Notes under the pieces: model-generated
Told to the model about the DNA's origin: nothing
What the model saw: the letters and a program-made list of their open reading frames with translations, nothing else
Databases searched by the model: none
Origin: Benincasa hispida
Taxonomy: Eukaryota; Streptophyta; Magnoliopsida; Cucurbitales; Cucurbitaceae
Length of the DNA stretch: 64,000 bases
Reading direction: 5' to 3'
NCBI RefSeq assembly: GCF_009727055.1
Contig: NC_052352.1
Span: 27,497,418 to 27,561,417, forward strand
In this document: piece after piece, positions 45,951 through 57,009 of the stretch
How the letters are laid out: the number at the start of each line of letters is the position of its first letter
Position numbering within the stretch: the stretch's first letter is position 1
Made by a program: the position numbers and the translations under genes

Positions 45951-46434
45951 CAGGTGCCATAGGGTCATGTAAACTGAAGGAACTCTTAATCAGAGTACCT
46001 AAGAGCGGAAGCAGATCTTTCCAATTCATTGTGACAGAATTACCACATATACATTCAAACATACTAATATGCATTCATAATGCTAAAGGGATCGAGAGAT
46101 CATACCAGTTAAGATTTCTTCTTCACAACGAGTCCAAAACCCAACCGTCTACCTCGAACAATCACCACTCGAACAGAAGAAAACATAGATGACACCATCA
46201 CTCAAAGCCCTCAGTATTCTTGGAGTGAGAATCCAAAGTGTGGGCTTTGTTCGGATTTGGTTGAGGGAAGGAGGAAGAGAGACCGTACACAATAATCAAG
46301 CAAGTGGGAGATGAGGTTGTCTATCGCATAGACAAGATGCTTGATTGTTTAGGTGAAGTATACGATCATGTAGGAAAAAGCAAGTGATCATCTAAACGAT
46401 CGTGTAGGAAAGGGTAAGCAATCGTCTAAACGAT

Positions 46435-48458
46435 TGTGAGGATAAAAATTAATCTTCCAGCATAGGGACAATGTGAATATAAATCATACAAGGATACAAA
46501 TGGAGTGTTATGCTGTGTTATGTTTTGTATCGCTTATACACACTACTGATGGATGAATGTAATACAAGCTCATGTTGCCATAAACTTGTAATGGTGAAAA
46601 TGGAATGCTATCTTTATCTATTGTGCTAATGAATGAATGAATGATGCTCTATATACGCTCAAGTTATTTGCGATAAAGACATTTTATGCGATACTACATT
46701 CTAAGTGTATGCGTTGATAGTGATATGCTCGTAGTATGCGATGAAGTGGTGCGTGTCACAAGTTTCCTTGCACTGAAACCAAGTATAATTCCAACGCAAG
46801 TTTCTCAGAGTGATCCGAGGTCGAAATGGGGATTGTTGTCGTTAAATGCGATACTTATGTGATACATGCGCCCGGTTACAATAATGAATAAAGAATTTTT
46901 GGTTTGTACAAAAATATAAATTGCGCTAAAAGTAAAAATGCATTGATAAAGTAAAATGTGTTGTAAAATAAAGATGCGTTGATAAAGTAAATTCCTAAAC
47001 TGCTATGATACATGATACATGATACAGGGTTCGAGGACTGGCTGTGAAGTTGTACAAAAGAATCGATGAATGCTATGGCAAGTCTTATGAATGAAGCAGA
47101 AAGAGAAAGAGTAAAAAGTAAAAACATCGCAAGTTCGTCAATCGTGTTAAGAATGCAACTAAGGTTCCGCTTTCCCTTGGCGTACACCTTTCAGTGATCG
47201 GCCGCATTCCCATACGTCTATGGTGAAATAGAGATGAACAAGATGAACGCAAGGTTGTTTCCATCTTTGGAAATACTTCTCGCTTTAGTTAACGCATTCT
47301 TCCAACCTTCTCTCGATAGGCCGAATAACATCTTCACTTCTGCTCTCATAGGTGAAGATGTCGTCGAGCATGCTTTAGCTAAACTTAATTGATTCCTTGA
47401 CACAGATTTACTCACTCGCTTAATTCTCACTATTTACCCCGGGGATTAAGAACACATCATGGAGAAAATGGATGATAAATGTATGGAAAGAGACAGAGAG
47501 ATGATAACGATGACGATGATAACATTTAATTCTAAAATTAAGCGTTTGATACATGTTTGTGAATGAGAGATTAAAGAAGATGAACACAGAAGATGAATTA
47601 GACAATAGAAACAAATACGGAAATAGTGTCAACGTCTTGACACAGATCCCGATCGGAGACTTGTACTTGTTGGTGTATGGATATGGTGGAGAGGAAAGCT
47701 TCCCTCTTAGGCTTGCTTTCCCCATAGAATTGACCTGTTGCACAGAGCTTCAGCTTCGGGAATCGAAAGAATTCTTTGCTCGGAGACTCACCTTTCAGCC
47801 TTGTCTCGTAGTTCTCCCGGATTTACTTTGTAAGTCTCTTCAGACCAACCTCTCTCCCCATATCAATATATCTCTGTATCTGTTTCAGCGAATTTGAGGA
47901 AGCTATTTATAGGCAGACCTTGGCTCTTTGAAATTGTGGTCCCCACTGTCTAATTATGGTAATTCCTACAATGGCGTAATGGAAAATTCCTTTCTGTTCC
48001 ACAGTTAATCCATCAGAATTGCACAATAAAAGCTGTACACTTGTCAGAATCACCCGCGAATGCGTTGCTCTTCACATCTTCGATCTATCGCCGCATACGG
48101 TGTTGTTTTTTATTACTGCATGTGGTTGAAATGTGTTTATCACTAAAGCTCTTGATCGATTGTCACATGCGCCGTCATTGCGTTGATCATCTCTTCGTTC
48201 TTGATCGATGAGCGCATGCGATGTATATGCGTTGTACATTTTGTCTTCAAGCCACTAACGCATGCGGTGACCTATTTCCTGCAAAACAGAGACTGAAACA
48301 TTCTATTTCGCCATCGCAATGGTGTTAGTGGGTTCGTTTACGAAATTTCATAATTTTTGTATTTCTTAGCCAATTCTTGTACTATCGATGCAACTTTCCT
48401 CTCTTTTTGCCGCAATATCTAAATAAAATAGCATAAATAACTTTTCTACAAGTTACCA
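46435..48458 (-). repeat. LTR A (3' LTR), Tat family 1 extended form
   Basis: Aligns end to end with LTR B. On the minus strand the start is TGGTAACTTGTAGAAAAGTT, with four bases lost from the right stem arm. The PBS-side 152 bp (46435-46586) are an extension absent from LTR C and carry a PBS relic (TTGCCATAAACT, 46575-46586). TATA GCCTATAAATAGC at 47901-47913. Its partner PPT at 48459-48475 is decayed (ATTTGTGGGTA). Confidence 0.88.
47901..47913 (-). promoter_or_regulatory. TATA box of LTR A
   Basis: Minus strand GCCTATAAATAGC. In LTR B the box has decayed to CTATAAGTAGC (58476-58487). Confidence 0.68.
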
Positions 48459-49621
48459 TACCCACAAATTTAGATATATGCTTGTCCTCAAGTATATCTT
48501 CGACTAAGGCAATTTCGCTCAATTCTTGTCCTAATTTTGCGTCGATTGGTTGCTCCGAATGCTCCACCTCTACAACATTACTTAACAACGTAATTTCCTA
48601 CTATCCTTTAACAATTCATCAACATGCTCTACTTTATTGTTTTATACAATAAACCTCTACTCAAAAATTCCCTTCTTGTTTTGAGAAGAATGTTTACCTT
48701 TTCTTGCAAAAACAACTAGGTGCGTCTTTATGCGGTGGTCTGGTTTGCTTCATTTTATTAGAGACTATTGATCATGGTTACACCCTTCGTTTTGGCTTAC
48801 TCTCACGAGTGTCATGCGAGCATCCACCTACGGTTGTGTGTTGATTTTCAGCTAAGTTTTACTTTTACTGGTCAGAGAAGTTGTCTCTTGTATTCTTATT
48901 TTTCTCTATTTTTTTCTCTTTTTATATTGCATCAATCTTAGAAACCTACTTTTGTTCTGACTTGCTCCAATCGGTGACATGCGAACATCTGACTACAAGC
49001 AAGTTCCTTTCACGACTTAACTCTTATCAGGTTGGGATTTTTCCTTGTGCTGACATTGGAGTTTTATGAATTTTTTTTTTTTTAATGAACACATTTTCCT
49101 GATAATGACCACATCTGCTTAGACCTTTCCCACCCCAAAATTTAGAGATGCGTAATGTCCTCATTGCGTTATTTTGGACAAAAAAGACAAAACACTTGGT
49201 CAAAATTTTGAAAAAAAGGTTTGAGCAGAGTCTTGAAATAGAAAAGGTAAAGCAGTGCTATTGCTATGAATTATCTAAGTGTTAGTCAAAAGTTCAAAGT
49301 ATAAGAAATATTTCTAAGGGTATACATATTATTCATCATGGCGGCGCAATTAATAACGCAAAATTAAAGACAAGGAATATCGCAATACTTGACAAAGGAT
49401 GATAAGTAATGAGGCTAACGCATATGGAAAGAATAGTTACTCAGTTATATTAAAATTAACTAAGTATACAAAGAATTACAATTATCGCAACACAAAATTT
49501 AAGCATGTACAAAAAAATCAAGGTATAGCTTCTTTACATAAGAATAATGAAATGAATAAAATAAAAGAATGACCACAACGAAAAATTGTAGATTTATTGA
49601 GAAGGTGGCACACCCCCAAAT
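48459..49621 (-). other. 3' noncoding region with PPT and two upstream PPT-like tracts
   Basis: From LTR A outward: decayed PPT (48459-48475), the box CATATACTTGAGGACAAGCATA, two modules around GTCATGCGAGCATCC (48788-48860) and GACATGCGAACATC (48950-49028), and CTCTAAATTTT GGGGTGGG at 49131-49148 and CTCTAAATTTGGGGGTG at 49611-49627. AATAAA (minus strand, 49593-49598) lies 24 bp after the ORF2 stop and could end an ORF2 transcript. Confidence 0.75.
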
Positions 49622-52447
49622 TTAGAGTTGCGGTGGGGGCTCTGGTGGAGGATTCTGTGGAGGAACTTGAGGAGCTTCTTCAAAGTGCAGAGGTTGCTGA
49701 AAATGCGAAGGCACCATGGGACCATGTAAATAGGTTGTCAAAAAGGTAAAGTACTCATGCTTGCACTCTGCCATTTGTCTTTGGTTCAAGTGGATCGTGA
49801 AGATATTGCGTTGAATATTGATCAGCATCTGCCATGTCATCGCAATACTGCGTTGAACCTCTATGTGGCTCTCTTGTAACTCTGTTATTCGTTGGCAGAA
49901 GAATTCTTGTTGATAAGAGAGAAGAGAACGCATCTCTGCTAGTTCAGCAACAAGGGTTGCGGTGGAGGGATGCGCCTGCGATGTTTCACAATCAATGGTT
50001 TGAGGTTGAGCAGAAGTGCCTTCACCCAAACCGTGTGGGTCGTCAACATGTGGCGATGGAGGAGAAAAATGCGGTGGAGATGGAGGGGAGGAAGATGCTG
50101 CTGGAAATGCGTTGGGTGAATCGGGAGCAAAGAGGAGATTTATAAAGTGTTCTGGGCGTGGGGAGAGGGGTTCCGCTGGTGGGCTTGGAGAGCGAATAAC
50201 TAAAGGTAAGGGGCTGTCTCTTATACACATCTAGATGTGTATAAGAGACAGCCGCTGGTGGGCTTGGAGAGCGAATAACTAAAGGTAAGGGGTCCAAGGG
50301 TATTTGTTCTTGCGTTGATTGCTTTTGAACTTTTTCCTAGCCCTCTGTCTTCTTTACTCTGCTTCTTTGGCTTTGGCTGCTGCGACGCATTCAAATCGAT
50401 AAGGGGCTGTTTAAGTGGAAACTCAGGGCAATGAGGAGAGTCCTTGAGAAGCATTCTCAAGATCTTTGCGGACTTTTGGCATTGGCTCTTCTTCAATACC
50501 TACACCCATAGAAAGGCATAAGCTCGAAACCATTCAAGGAAAGAAATACTAGCCTCTCACATGCCCCACAAAACCTCGAATTTTCTTTGCGATCAGTTGG
50601 CCCACATCGATCAGAATACCGCGTGCTATGCAATATGCGGCCATTACTTGATCCCTTGAAACTGTTTTGTCATGTGATGTAGGGATGAGTCGTCTTTTCA
50701 CCAAGTACACCCAAAGACACGCTTCCAAAAGTAGTTTGTTGGACGCAGGTGTCTTTATGCCTTTCAAAGATACTGACCACTGAGTGCCCGATTGCGTTAA
50801 ACTCATAGTGCATCCTCCATTTGCTCTTCTTGGGAATCATCAATAATTTTGTTACCCAACGCATCCGGGATGTCCTTCATCTTATATAATTCATTGATGT
50901 CCCTTGCGCGGAATGGCACTGTACACCCTTTCATGATCACCATATCTTTGGTGCCATGAAGTCGTCCATTGTAAAAAGCTCTCACTACCATTGGAATTAT
51001 GATGGATAGGCATTGGCAGAATGTCTCCCACCAGTGCTCCAGCATAACACTTGTAATTAAATCCGGTAGTGGCGTTGACGCAGGAAAGAACCCCATTTCC
51101 TTCATCATGTCATCATTCTCCTTCTTCTTTAATGGGCATCCTTTGGTCAACGCAGGCTCACTACTTTCAACTTTTGCTTTGCCCTTATCTTGTACCAACG
51201 CAAGGCGGGATCTTTGTCTTTGTTTTCGTTCCCGTTCCTTGCGCTGATCTTCTTCTTCCCTTCTCCACTCCGTAACTTTTTTTCTTTTATTCTCTCTAAT
51301 GCTCTACACATTTGCTTTCCGTTTCTCCTTCTCTTCCTTCTTCTTCTTTTCTTCTTATTCTTCTTCTCTCATTTCTTTTTCAAATTGCTCCAAGGCCAGC
51401 AATATGCGTTGTTCATCCTCGAGCCTTTTTCTCTCTTCTTCTGCCGAAATTGCGTTGTTATGGCGCACTTTCTCATCTTGGAGTTTTCTTTTCAAATTGC
51501 CTGCTGTGATGATTTGTTGCGCTCGTAACATCTTTTCTTGTTTTTCCTCTTCTTCTCTTCTTCTCCTTTCCTTCTCTTCTGCTACACTTTGGTAAATTGT
51601 GGGTTGTTTGTTAACCCTTACAGCACATTCTCCTTGCGACACTGCATTAGAGGGGTGATGTCTGGATCCTCTCGATCTTCAGTCGCAACCGTCCTGATAT
51701 GCGTTGATGCCTCTTGAGGTTACGCTGATTCTTTTTCTTGCGTTGACACCCCCTCTTCCACCCTTGCGGTGGTGGATTCTCCATCGACATCCGGGCTTGC
51801 AGCCCTCTTCCTCTTCTCTTCCTTCTTCAGGCGCTTCTCTTCTTGTCTGCGCTCCCTCTTTTCACTCGAATTCTTTTCTTTCTTCTCCTTCTTTTCCTTC
51901 TTTGGTTGGGCTTCTTCATCTTCTCCTGCCCCTTGCTTTTGCTTTTTCTTTTCTTCTTCCCTTCAGCTATTTCCGGCAGCTTCTTCGCTTCCACCTCCTC
52001 CAAAGCAACCCTGATGGGTCCCTCATAGGATTCTGTTTGAACAGTTTCCTTAGGATCCGAAACGGCCAGGGTGCTTCTCCGCGAACCTTCCGCCATCTCT
52101 TCCTCCGAAGGCAAGGGCTGATTAACAACTCCGGCTTTAGGTAGCCCTCCCTCCTTCTCCATATTGCTTAGGATGCTCCCAAACACTTCTCTGTCGTCTC
52201 TTCTCTTCTTATCGCTTTCTGATGACAGTGCTGGGAGTGGGGCACTCTCCATGCTCAGCCTCTCTCGGATTTGGAGTGGTTTAGCTACAATGGGTTTTCT
52301 TCGAGGTTTTCCGACGATTCTTCGGATGGGTTTCAGCTGGGCAACGAGGCGACGGCTTGCTGTGAGGAATGTCGCTTCCCTTGCGGTTAATTGGGTTGGA
52401 GAAGGTGATGAAGGCAGGGAAGGTGAATGTAAGGATTGCTCGGCCAT
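49622..52447 (-). pseudogene. ORF2: gag-independent protein with plant transposon-type domain, frameshifted
   Basis: Starts MAEQSLHSPSLPSSP in a good context (GCCATGG) at 52447 and runs about 0.9 kb-residue equivalent over several frames to TAA 49622. Order: Ser/Pro/Arg-rich N-part with KKKRKSKSK basic runs (to about 51830), a charged, Glu/Arg/Lys-rich coiled-coil-like stretch EEKERRRREEEEKQEKMLRA (51642-51355), then a folded-looking part with VVRAFYNGRLHGTKDMVIMK, KLLLEACLWVYLVKRRLIP and DQVMAAYCIARGI (51198-50549), and a Pro-rich tail ending ITELQESHIEVQ..PPPEPPPQL. The folded part resembles, from memory, the Pfam putative plant transposon protein domain (Transposase_32). Function unknown. 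One break (50214-50292) is a sequencing artefact; others near 51880, 51350 and 50330 seem real. Confidence 0.72.
50173..50292. other. Library artefact: Tn5 mosaic-end junction with 41-bp duplication
   Basis: 50214-50232 reads CTGTCTCTTATACACATCT and 50233-50251 its reverse complement, together the 38-nt Nextera mate-pair junction. The 41 bp before it (50173-50213) are repeated exactly after it (50252-50292). The 79 extra bases shift the ORF2 frame and make chimeric peptides such as SYTHLDVYKRQ and CLLYTSRCV, known signs of adapter contamination in protein sets. It is not a real insertion. Confidence 0.97.
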
Positions 52448-52582
52448 GGCTTTGATGAGTGATAGAGTTGGGAAAGTTCTTAGGACTTAGGAAGAAATTT
52501 CGAAGGTTGGGTATGTAGAGGATTCACTTAGGGTTTTCTTTTTCGCAAAAGATTCAAATAGACATCCTCAGACGAAGGAGGA

Positions 52583-52615
52583 GGGAATTTATAGGTTGGG
52601 CCTTGATGGGCCCAA
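52583..52615 (-). promoter_or_regulatory. Promoter-like box upstream of ORF2
   Basis: Minus strand: TTGGGCC, 6 bp, GGCCCAA (52596-52615, perfect 7-bp inverted repeat), then CCTATAAATTCCC (52583-52595), about 140 bp before the ORF2 ATG at 52447. TGGGCC motifs next to a TATA box resemble plant site II promoter elements. Expression is an inference. Confidence 0.55.
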
Positions 52616-52805
52616 CGCAAATTCTGCATGGCAGGCCTCGAGATACTCAAAAAGCCTGCTCGCCGTGTTCCTCGCATTTATGAATTAGCAGAAAAGGACG
52701 TCCTTTCATCTGCTAAGTCATCATTTCCTTGGAAGCCTAAGCGATTGGACTACTCTCTCGCAAAAAGAATTTATCTTTTGTGTTTTATTCGGATGGGTAC
52801 AAGGT

Positions 52806-53085
52806 TAAATATTAACGCAATGCATCCGTTAACGCAAATGCATATTTGTAGAGGACGGGCAACAACGCATGCATTAGCACAACACACCCCTCAACTCAGT
52901 GCATTTCTGGAGGATAGGCGCACGGTATTTCTACTGGCGCAACACTACCTCAACATAGTGCGCTTTCGCTAAGGACGGGCGCAGAATACATACACGCACA
53001 ACACACCCCTCAGTGCAATGCATTTGAGTAGGTTGGATGCATAGTGTATCTTGTCAGCGCAAGATGCACCCATCATCGCAATGCA
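52806..53085 (-). repeat. CAACACACCCCTCA repeat
   Basis: Four or so decayed units, each with GAGGACGGGC(A/G)CA and CAACACACCCCTCA(A/G)..CAATGCATTT. Same unit and same sense as 2601-2850. Confidence 0.72.
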
Positions 53086-53487
53086 TATCGGATGTTTATT
53101 AAAGTGTATTATTATTTTTTTTATATATTTTTTTAATATTTTTTTTCATCAACAACGCAAGTCGCTAAGACTTTGTAGTGTTCATTTTCTTTTAGTCAGT
53201 CATTCACAGAGACTTAAGAACAACGCAACTAATGCAAAAAAGAAGTAAATTAAACAAGGCATGGAAATAATGCAATTGAATTAAAATGAAAGTAAATTCA
53301 TAAAGCAGTAAAGGCTATTTTTAAGAAAGCAGTAAATAACGCAATGCAGAAAACAGTAAAGGAAAGCCGTAGAGAAAGCATTTAAACATAGATTTTAAGG
53401 ATGTTGATTGAAAGAAATTTCTCACTATTACCGCAATCCACACCCCTGCAGCCGGTCAAGCTTGCCTGCGCAATGTCATCAAGGACA

Positions 53488-54539
53488 TTATTCCTTCCCA
53501 TGAGATCCTGGGGCTTCTGAGTTACTTGGCAGTGTTCCCGATGTTCTGTTGCTAAGCTCAGCTGCCAATTGCCCGACTTGGATCTCTAAGTTCCTTATTG
53601 AAGACGTCTGCGACTGCATGAAAGCATCGTTTTTCTCAATATATTGTTTCAGCAGGGACTCCAATGATGACAAATTTATAGAGGTGTTCAATGAGGATGG
53701 TTGGTTATGCGGTTGCCTTTGATGACTCTAATTCTGATTCTGGTGAAAAGATGGAGGATTTTCTCGATTCCCCAAATTGTTGTTCTGATGATTACTTTAG
53801 CCCCCTTGGTTGTGATTCCCTCCCCAACCGAAGTTAGGGTGATTCCACCAACTTGGATTGTAAGTGTTGCTGTAAAGGTTGTTTTGGATAGCAAACACTG
53901 ACTGTGGGTTTGGTGGGCACATCTCTACAGCATGGCCCTCTCCCCATTGAACACAACTTATTGCGGCCACTTGCATCGGCACATTGGGTTGCACTGAAAT
54001 TTGAGAGAGGGCACCTTGATTGATTGCCATCGTTTATAGGAGAGAGGTCACCGCGGCCATTTGTGTAGCCAAGGTTGTCATTGTATCCACTGATATAATG
54101 GCATTTTCAGTTCTTCTTCTCTCGAGGCCTCTTCCCCCATACCTGTCATCCACCTAGTCATCCGTGTTTCGTGAAATGCGATCAAGGATGACCTTGGCTT
54201 CCATGTAGGTCTTATCCATGAATCCACTTGCTGCGGAGGCGTCAGCTACAACTTACGTTGATCGATTCAGGCTGTTATAAAATGTTTCCATCAGAACGCA
54301 ATCGGGAATTCCGATATGCGGAAAAAATTTCACCAATCTTCTAAAACGCACCCAAGGGTGCTTAGAGTCTCATTATCCATATGCTCGAAATTTAGCACAT
54401 CCTTTCGTCTTCTTGCGTTGATGGCTGGAGGGAAGAATTTCTTCATGAACCGTTCCACCAACTGGTCCCCTGACATGATTTTATTTCGCTCCAATGAATG
54501 AGCCCACCTCTTTGCCTCATCCCTCAGTGTATATGGTAA
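53488..54539 (-). pseudogene. Athila/Tat gag, C-terminal half, broken
   Basis: In element order: LPYTLRDEAKRWAHSLE and DQLVERFMKKFFPP capsid motifs (54530-54400), a frameshifted middle, the knuckle region AISCVQWGEGHAVEMCPP near 53960 where the second Cys of CX2C is Trp, NPSWWNHPNFGWGGN, and the conserved end LESLLKQYIEKNDAFMQSQ and LEIQVGQLAAEL, closing at TAA 53488. Gag packages element RNA. It may belong to the 46435-59034 element or to the inserted copy C; homology makes this ambiguous. Confidence 0.82.
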
Positions 54540-54648
54540 GTTTAATGCAAATTTTAGTCTTAAACAATGCGCTAATACAAATATGGATATGACTGAATGA
54601 ACAAGTCCATGTCCTCGTACCAGTTCCTCGGCAACAGTGCCATAAACT
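54540..54648 (-). other. Leader fragment and PBS of inserted copy C
   Basis: PBS on the minus strand TGGCACTGTTGCCGAGGAA (54624-54642), two mismatches to the tRNA-Asp type, 6 bp from LTR C. About 80 bp of leader follow before gag codons begin; the exact join is not visible. Confidence 0.68.
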
Positions 54649-56458
54649 TGTAATGGCCAAAGTTATGCAATGAGTCTTTATTTTCTTTATGTGATACTAC
54701 TTCTAGATATGTGTTATTAATGGATGTTCATGTAGTATGTTGTGCATTGTCACAAGTTTCCTTGCATTGGAACCAAGTATAATTCCACTGCAAGTTTCTC
54801 GGTGTGATCCGAGGTCGAACACAAGGACTGTTTGAGGTTATTGTGTTACATTTGTGATACATGCGACCAGGGGTTTTTCAATTTATAAAAGAGTTTTGTG
54901 TACAAGTAATTAAACATGTGATAAAGTAAAGTAAAGCGGTAAAGATGCGATAATAAGATAAATTGCGATAAAGTAAACCTAAGCTAAGATGATACAAGAT
55001 ACAGGTTTCATGATACAAGATACCGAGGTCAAGGCTGGTTGTGAAGATTATACAAAGATCGTGTTATGCGGTGGCGAGTCTTATGTGTTAAGCAGAAAGA
55101 GAAAAGATAATTAATACAAATAGTGCAAGTTCCTTAATTGTGTTAAAGATACGAGTACAGTTTCGCTTTTCCCTTGGCGTACACCTCTCAGTGATCGGCC
55201 GCGATCCCACATCTCTGTGGTGAAATAGGGACGAACGTAATGAACACAAGGTTGATTCCATCTTTGAAAGTACTACTCGCTTTAGTTAACGCATTCTTCT
55301 AACCTTCTCTTGACAGATCAGAATGGCATCTTCACTTCTGCTCTCACAGGTGAGGATGTCGTCTAGCATGCCTTAGCTAAACGCATTTATCTCTATATCA
55401 CAGATTAAGCTACTCGTTTAATTCATACTAATTACCAAGGGAATAAGAAAACTTCATGGAGAAAACGATTAATGGAGGAACGGAAATAGACAGAGAAGTG
55501 GAAATGGAAATGATCGAGACATTCAATAAAACTATTTAGCGTCTGATACATGATTTGTGAATGAAGAGATTAAGAGAATGAAATAAAATTGATGAAATAG
55601 AGTTAGAAAAAAATACAAATAAGTGCCAACATCTTAGCGCCGATCTGGATGGAGATTTGCTTGCCGGCGTGGATGGATCGTGCGAAAGGATGAGTTTCCC
55701 TCTCAGGCTTGCTCAACCGGTTGCAAGGATCTAAGCACAGAGCTTCACGGTGGGGATTTAGCAGAATTGCACTGAGACTCACCTCTCGACCTTGTCTCTT
55801 CTCTTCCCGGATTTCTTCCAATCAATACTCAGCTCAGTCTCTCTCTCAATAATCTAGCATCAATTAGCCCTCGTATCAAGTATATCTTTTCTAAAATCTA
55901 TGGGGGGTATTTATAGGTGAAAAGCTTTGAATCTTGCCTTGTGGACCCCACTTATTCTTATGGAAATTCCGAAGATGGAGGAATAAATATTCCTTCTGTT
56001 ATGCAATCAGACCAACAAATATGCACAACGGTTAGTTGTACACATGTCACAATCCTCCGTATTTACGTTGCTCAGCTGCATCTTTTGATCGTGTGCTCGC
56101 ATGCGGTGTTGTTTTTATTACCGCATGCGGTTTGAAATTCAGCTCGGGATCGACTGTCGCATTGCGTCGTCATTGCGTTGGTCATTTCTTCATTGTGGTT
56201 TGATGGGCACAATGTGACAGAGATGCGTTATTCAGTTTCTCGTTGAGCCTTGATCGCAAGTGGTGACTTGGTTTCCTGCAAAACAGAGTAGAAATATCCT
56301 CTTCTACCATCTTAATGATGTTAGTAGGTGTAATTGCAATAATTTAAATTTATTGTATTTTTTAACTAATTTTCATATAATCGATGCATATTCCTTCTCT
56401 TTTGGCCACAATATCTAGATAAGGCAGCATAAATAACTTGTATTTCTACAAGTTATCA
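54649..56458 (-). repeat. LTR C, Tat family 1, inserted in gag
   Basis: 1810 bp, TG to CA, start TGATAACTTGTAGAAATACA on the minus strand with a perfect stem and GAAA loop. It lacks the 152-bp extension of LTRs A and B and matches LTR G (3994-5806) in extent. It separates the gag N-part from the C-part. Minus-strand TATA CCTATAAATAC at 55907-55917. Confidence 0.86.
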
Positions 56459-56891
56459 GGAAAAGGTAAAGTCTAATTCCTTCAGGGGTGACGCCAGGGA
56501 TGGAGAAATTGCATATCTCTATAAAGCTGGTCAGATAGGTGTGCGGGTCTTCACCTTGTAGACCTCCGAATTGCCCCGCATTTTGTATCATCTGGAGCAT
56601 GACCGACTTTATTTCAAATAGTGCATTCTCCTCAACCATTGGTCGTGAAATCCTAGGCAAGAAGTCGTAAAGATTCGGTGCCACATAGTTTCTCATGGGG
56701 ATGTTGCGGTGAGTAGCAAGAAAGACAGGATCTTGCGCTGGCCGATTTGCCCCTTGATTTCCTTCAGGCCTCTCGTTGTTGTTTTCCATATTTACTCTTT
56801 TTCGCCTGATTCTATTCTGACGTGCCCTCATGCGAAAAGTATGCTCGATCTCTGGGTCAGCTTCAAATTCTGGATCAGCTCTAGTATTCAT
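56459..56891 (-). pseudogene. Athila/Tat gag, N-terminal part, cut by LTR C
   Basis: MNTRADPEFEADPEIEH start at 56891, 94 bp from the PBS. NYVAPNLYDFLPRISRPMVE, NAGQFGGLQGEDPHTYLTSF and CNFSIPGVTPEGIRLYLF are the conserved N-part of this gag family. The frame is intact until LTR C interrupts it at 56459. Confidence 0.87.
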
Positions 56892-56984
56892 AAACTGTTA
56901 GCCTGCTCTTCGCGATAAACAGACAGTACAACAGAGATCTGTCCTATAAAATACCACAAAAGTATTCAACACTAACTGTTACCA

Positions 56985-57003
56985 ATCCCCGGCAACAGCG
57001 CCA
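56985..57003 (-). other. Primer binding site of the 46435-59034 element
   Basis: Minus strand TGGCGCTGTTGCCGGGGAT, one mismatch to the tRNA-Asp 3' end as I recall it, 6 bp (AGTTTA) from the LTR. Confidence 0.85.
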
Positions 57004-57009
57004 TAAACT

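Larger units (their letters stand above)
52448..53487 (-). other. Spacer between gag and ORF2, where pol should be
   Basis: About 1 kb without coding potential. It contains a decayed repeat of CAACACACCCCTCA units (52806-53085), AT-rich DNA rich in AACGCA, and at its end the promoter-like box of ORF2. In autonomous relatives protease, RT and integrase come after gag; here their whole length is missing. Confidence 0.7.

Noticed and set aside
45848..46192. 114-codon ORF between two copia LTRs
   Set aside because: It spans the end of one LTR, a 24-bp gap and the start of the next, so it cannot be an ancestral gene.
47553..47897. 114-codon ORF, repeated at 58127-58471
   Set aside because: It is antisense inside LTRs A and B; being present twice only reflects the LTR pair.
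50043..50496. Chimeric ORFs containing SYTHLDVYKRQ or CLLYTSRCV
   Set aside because: These are translations of the Tn5 mosaic-end junction at 50214-50251, not protein-coding sequence.
54535..56463. TSD GGTAA/GGAAA for inserted copy C
   Set aside because: Its left end is leader DNA and not an LTR terminus, so a TSD is not expected there; four of five matching bases may be chance or gag homology.
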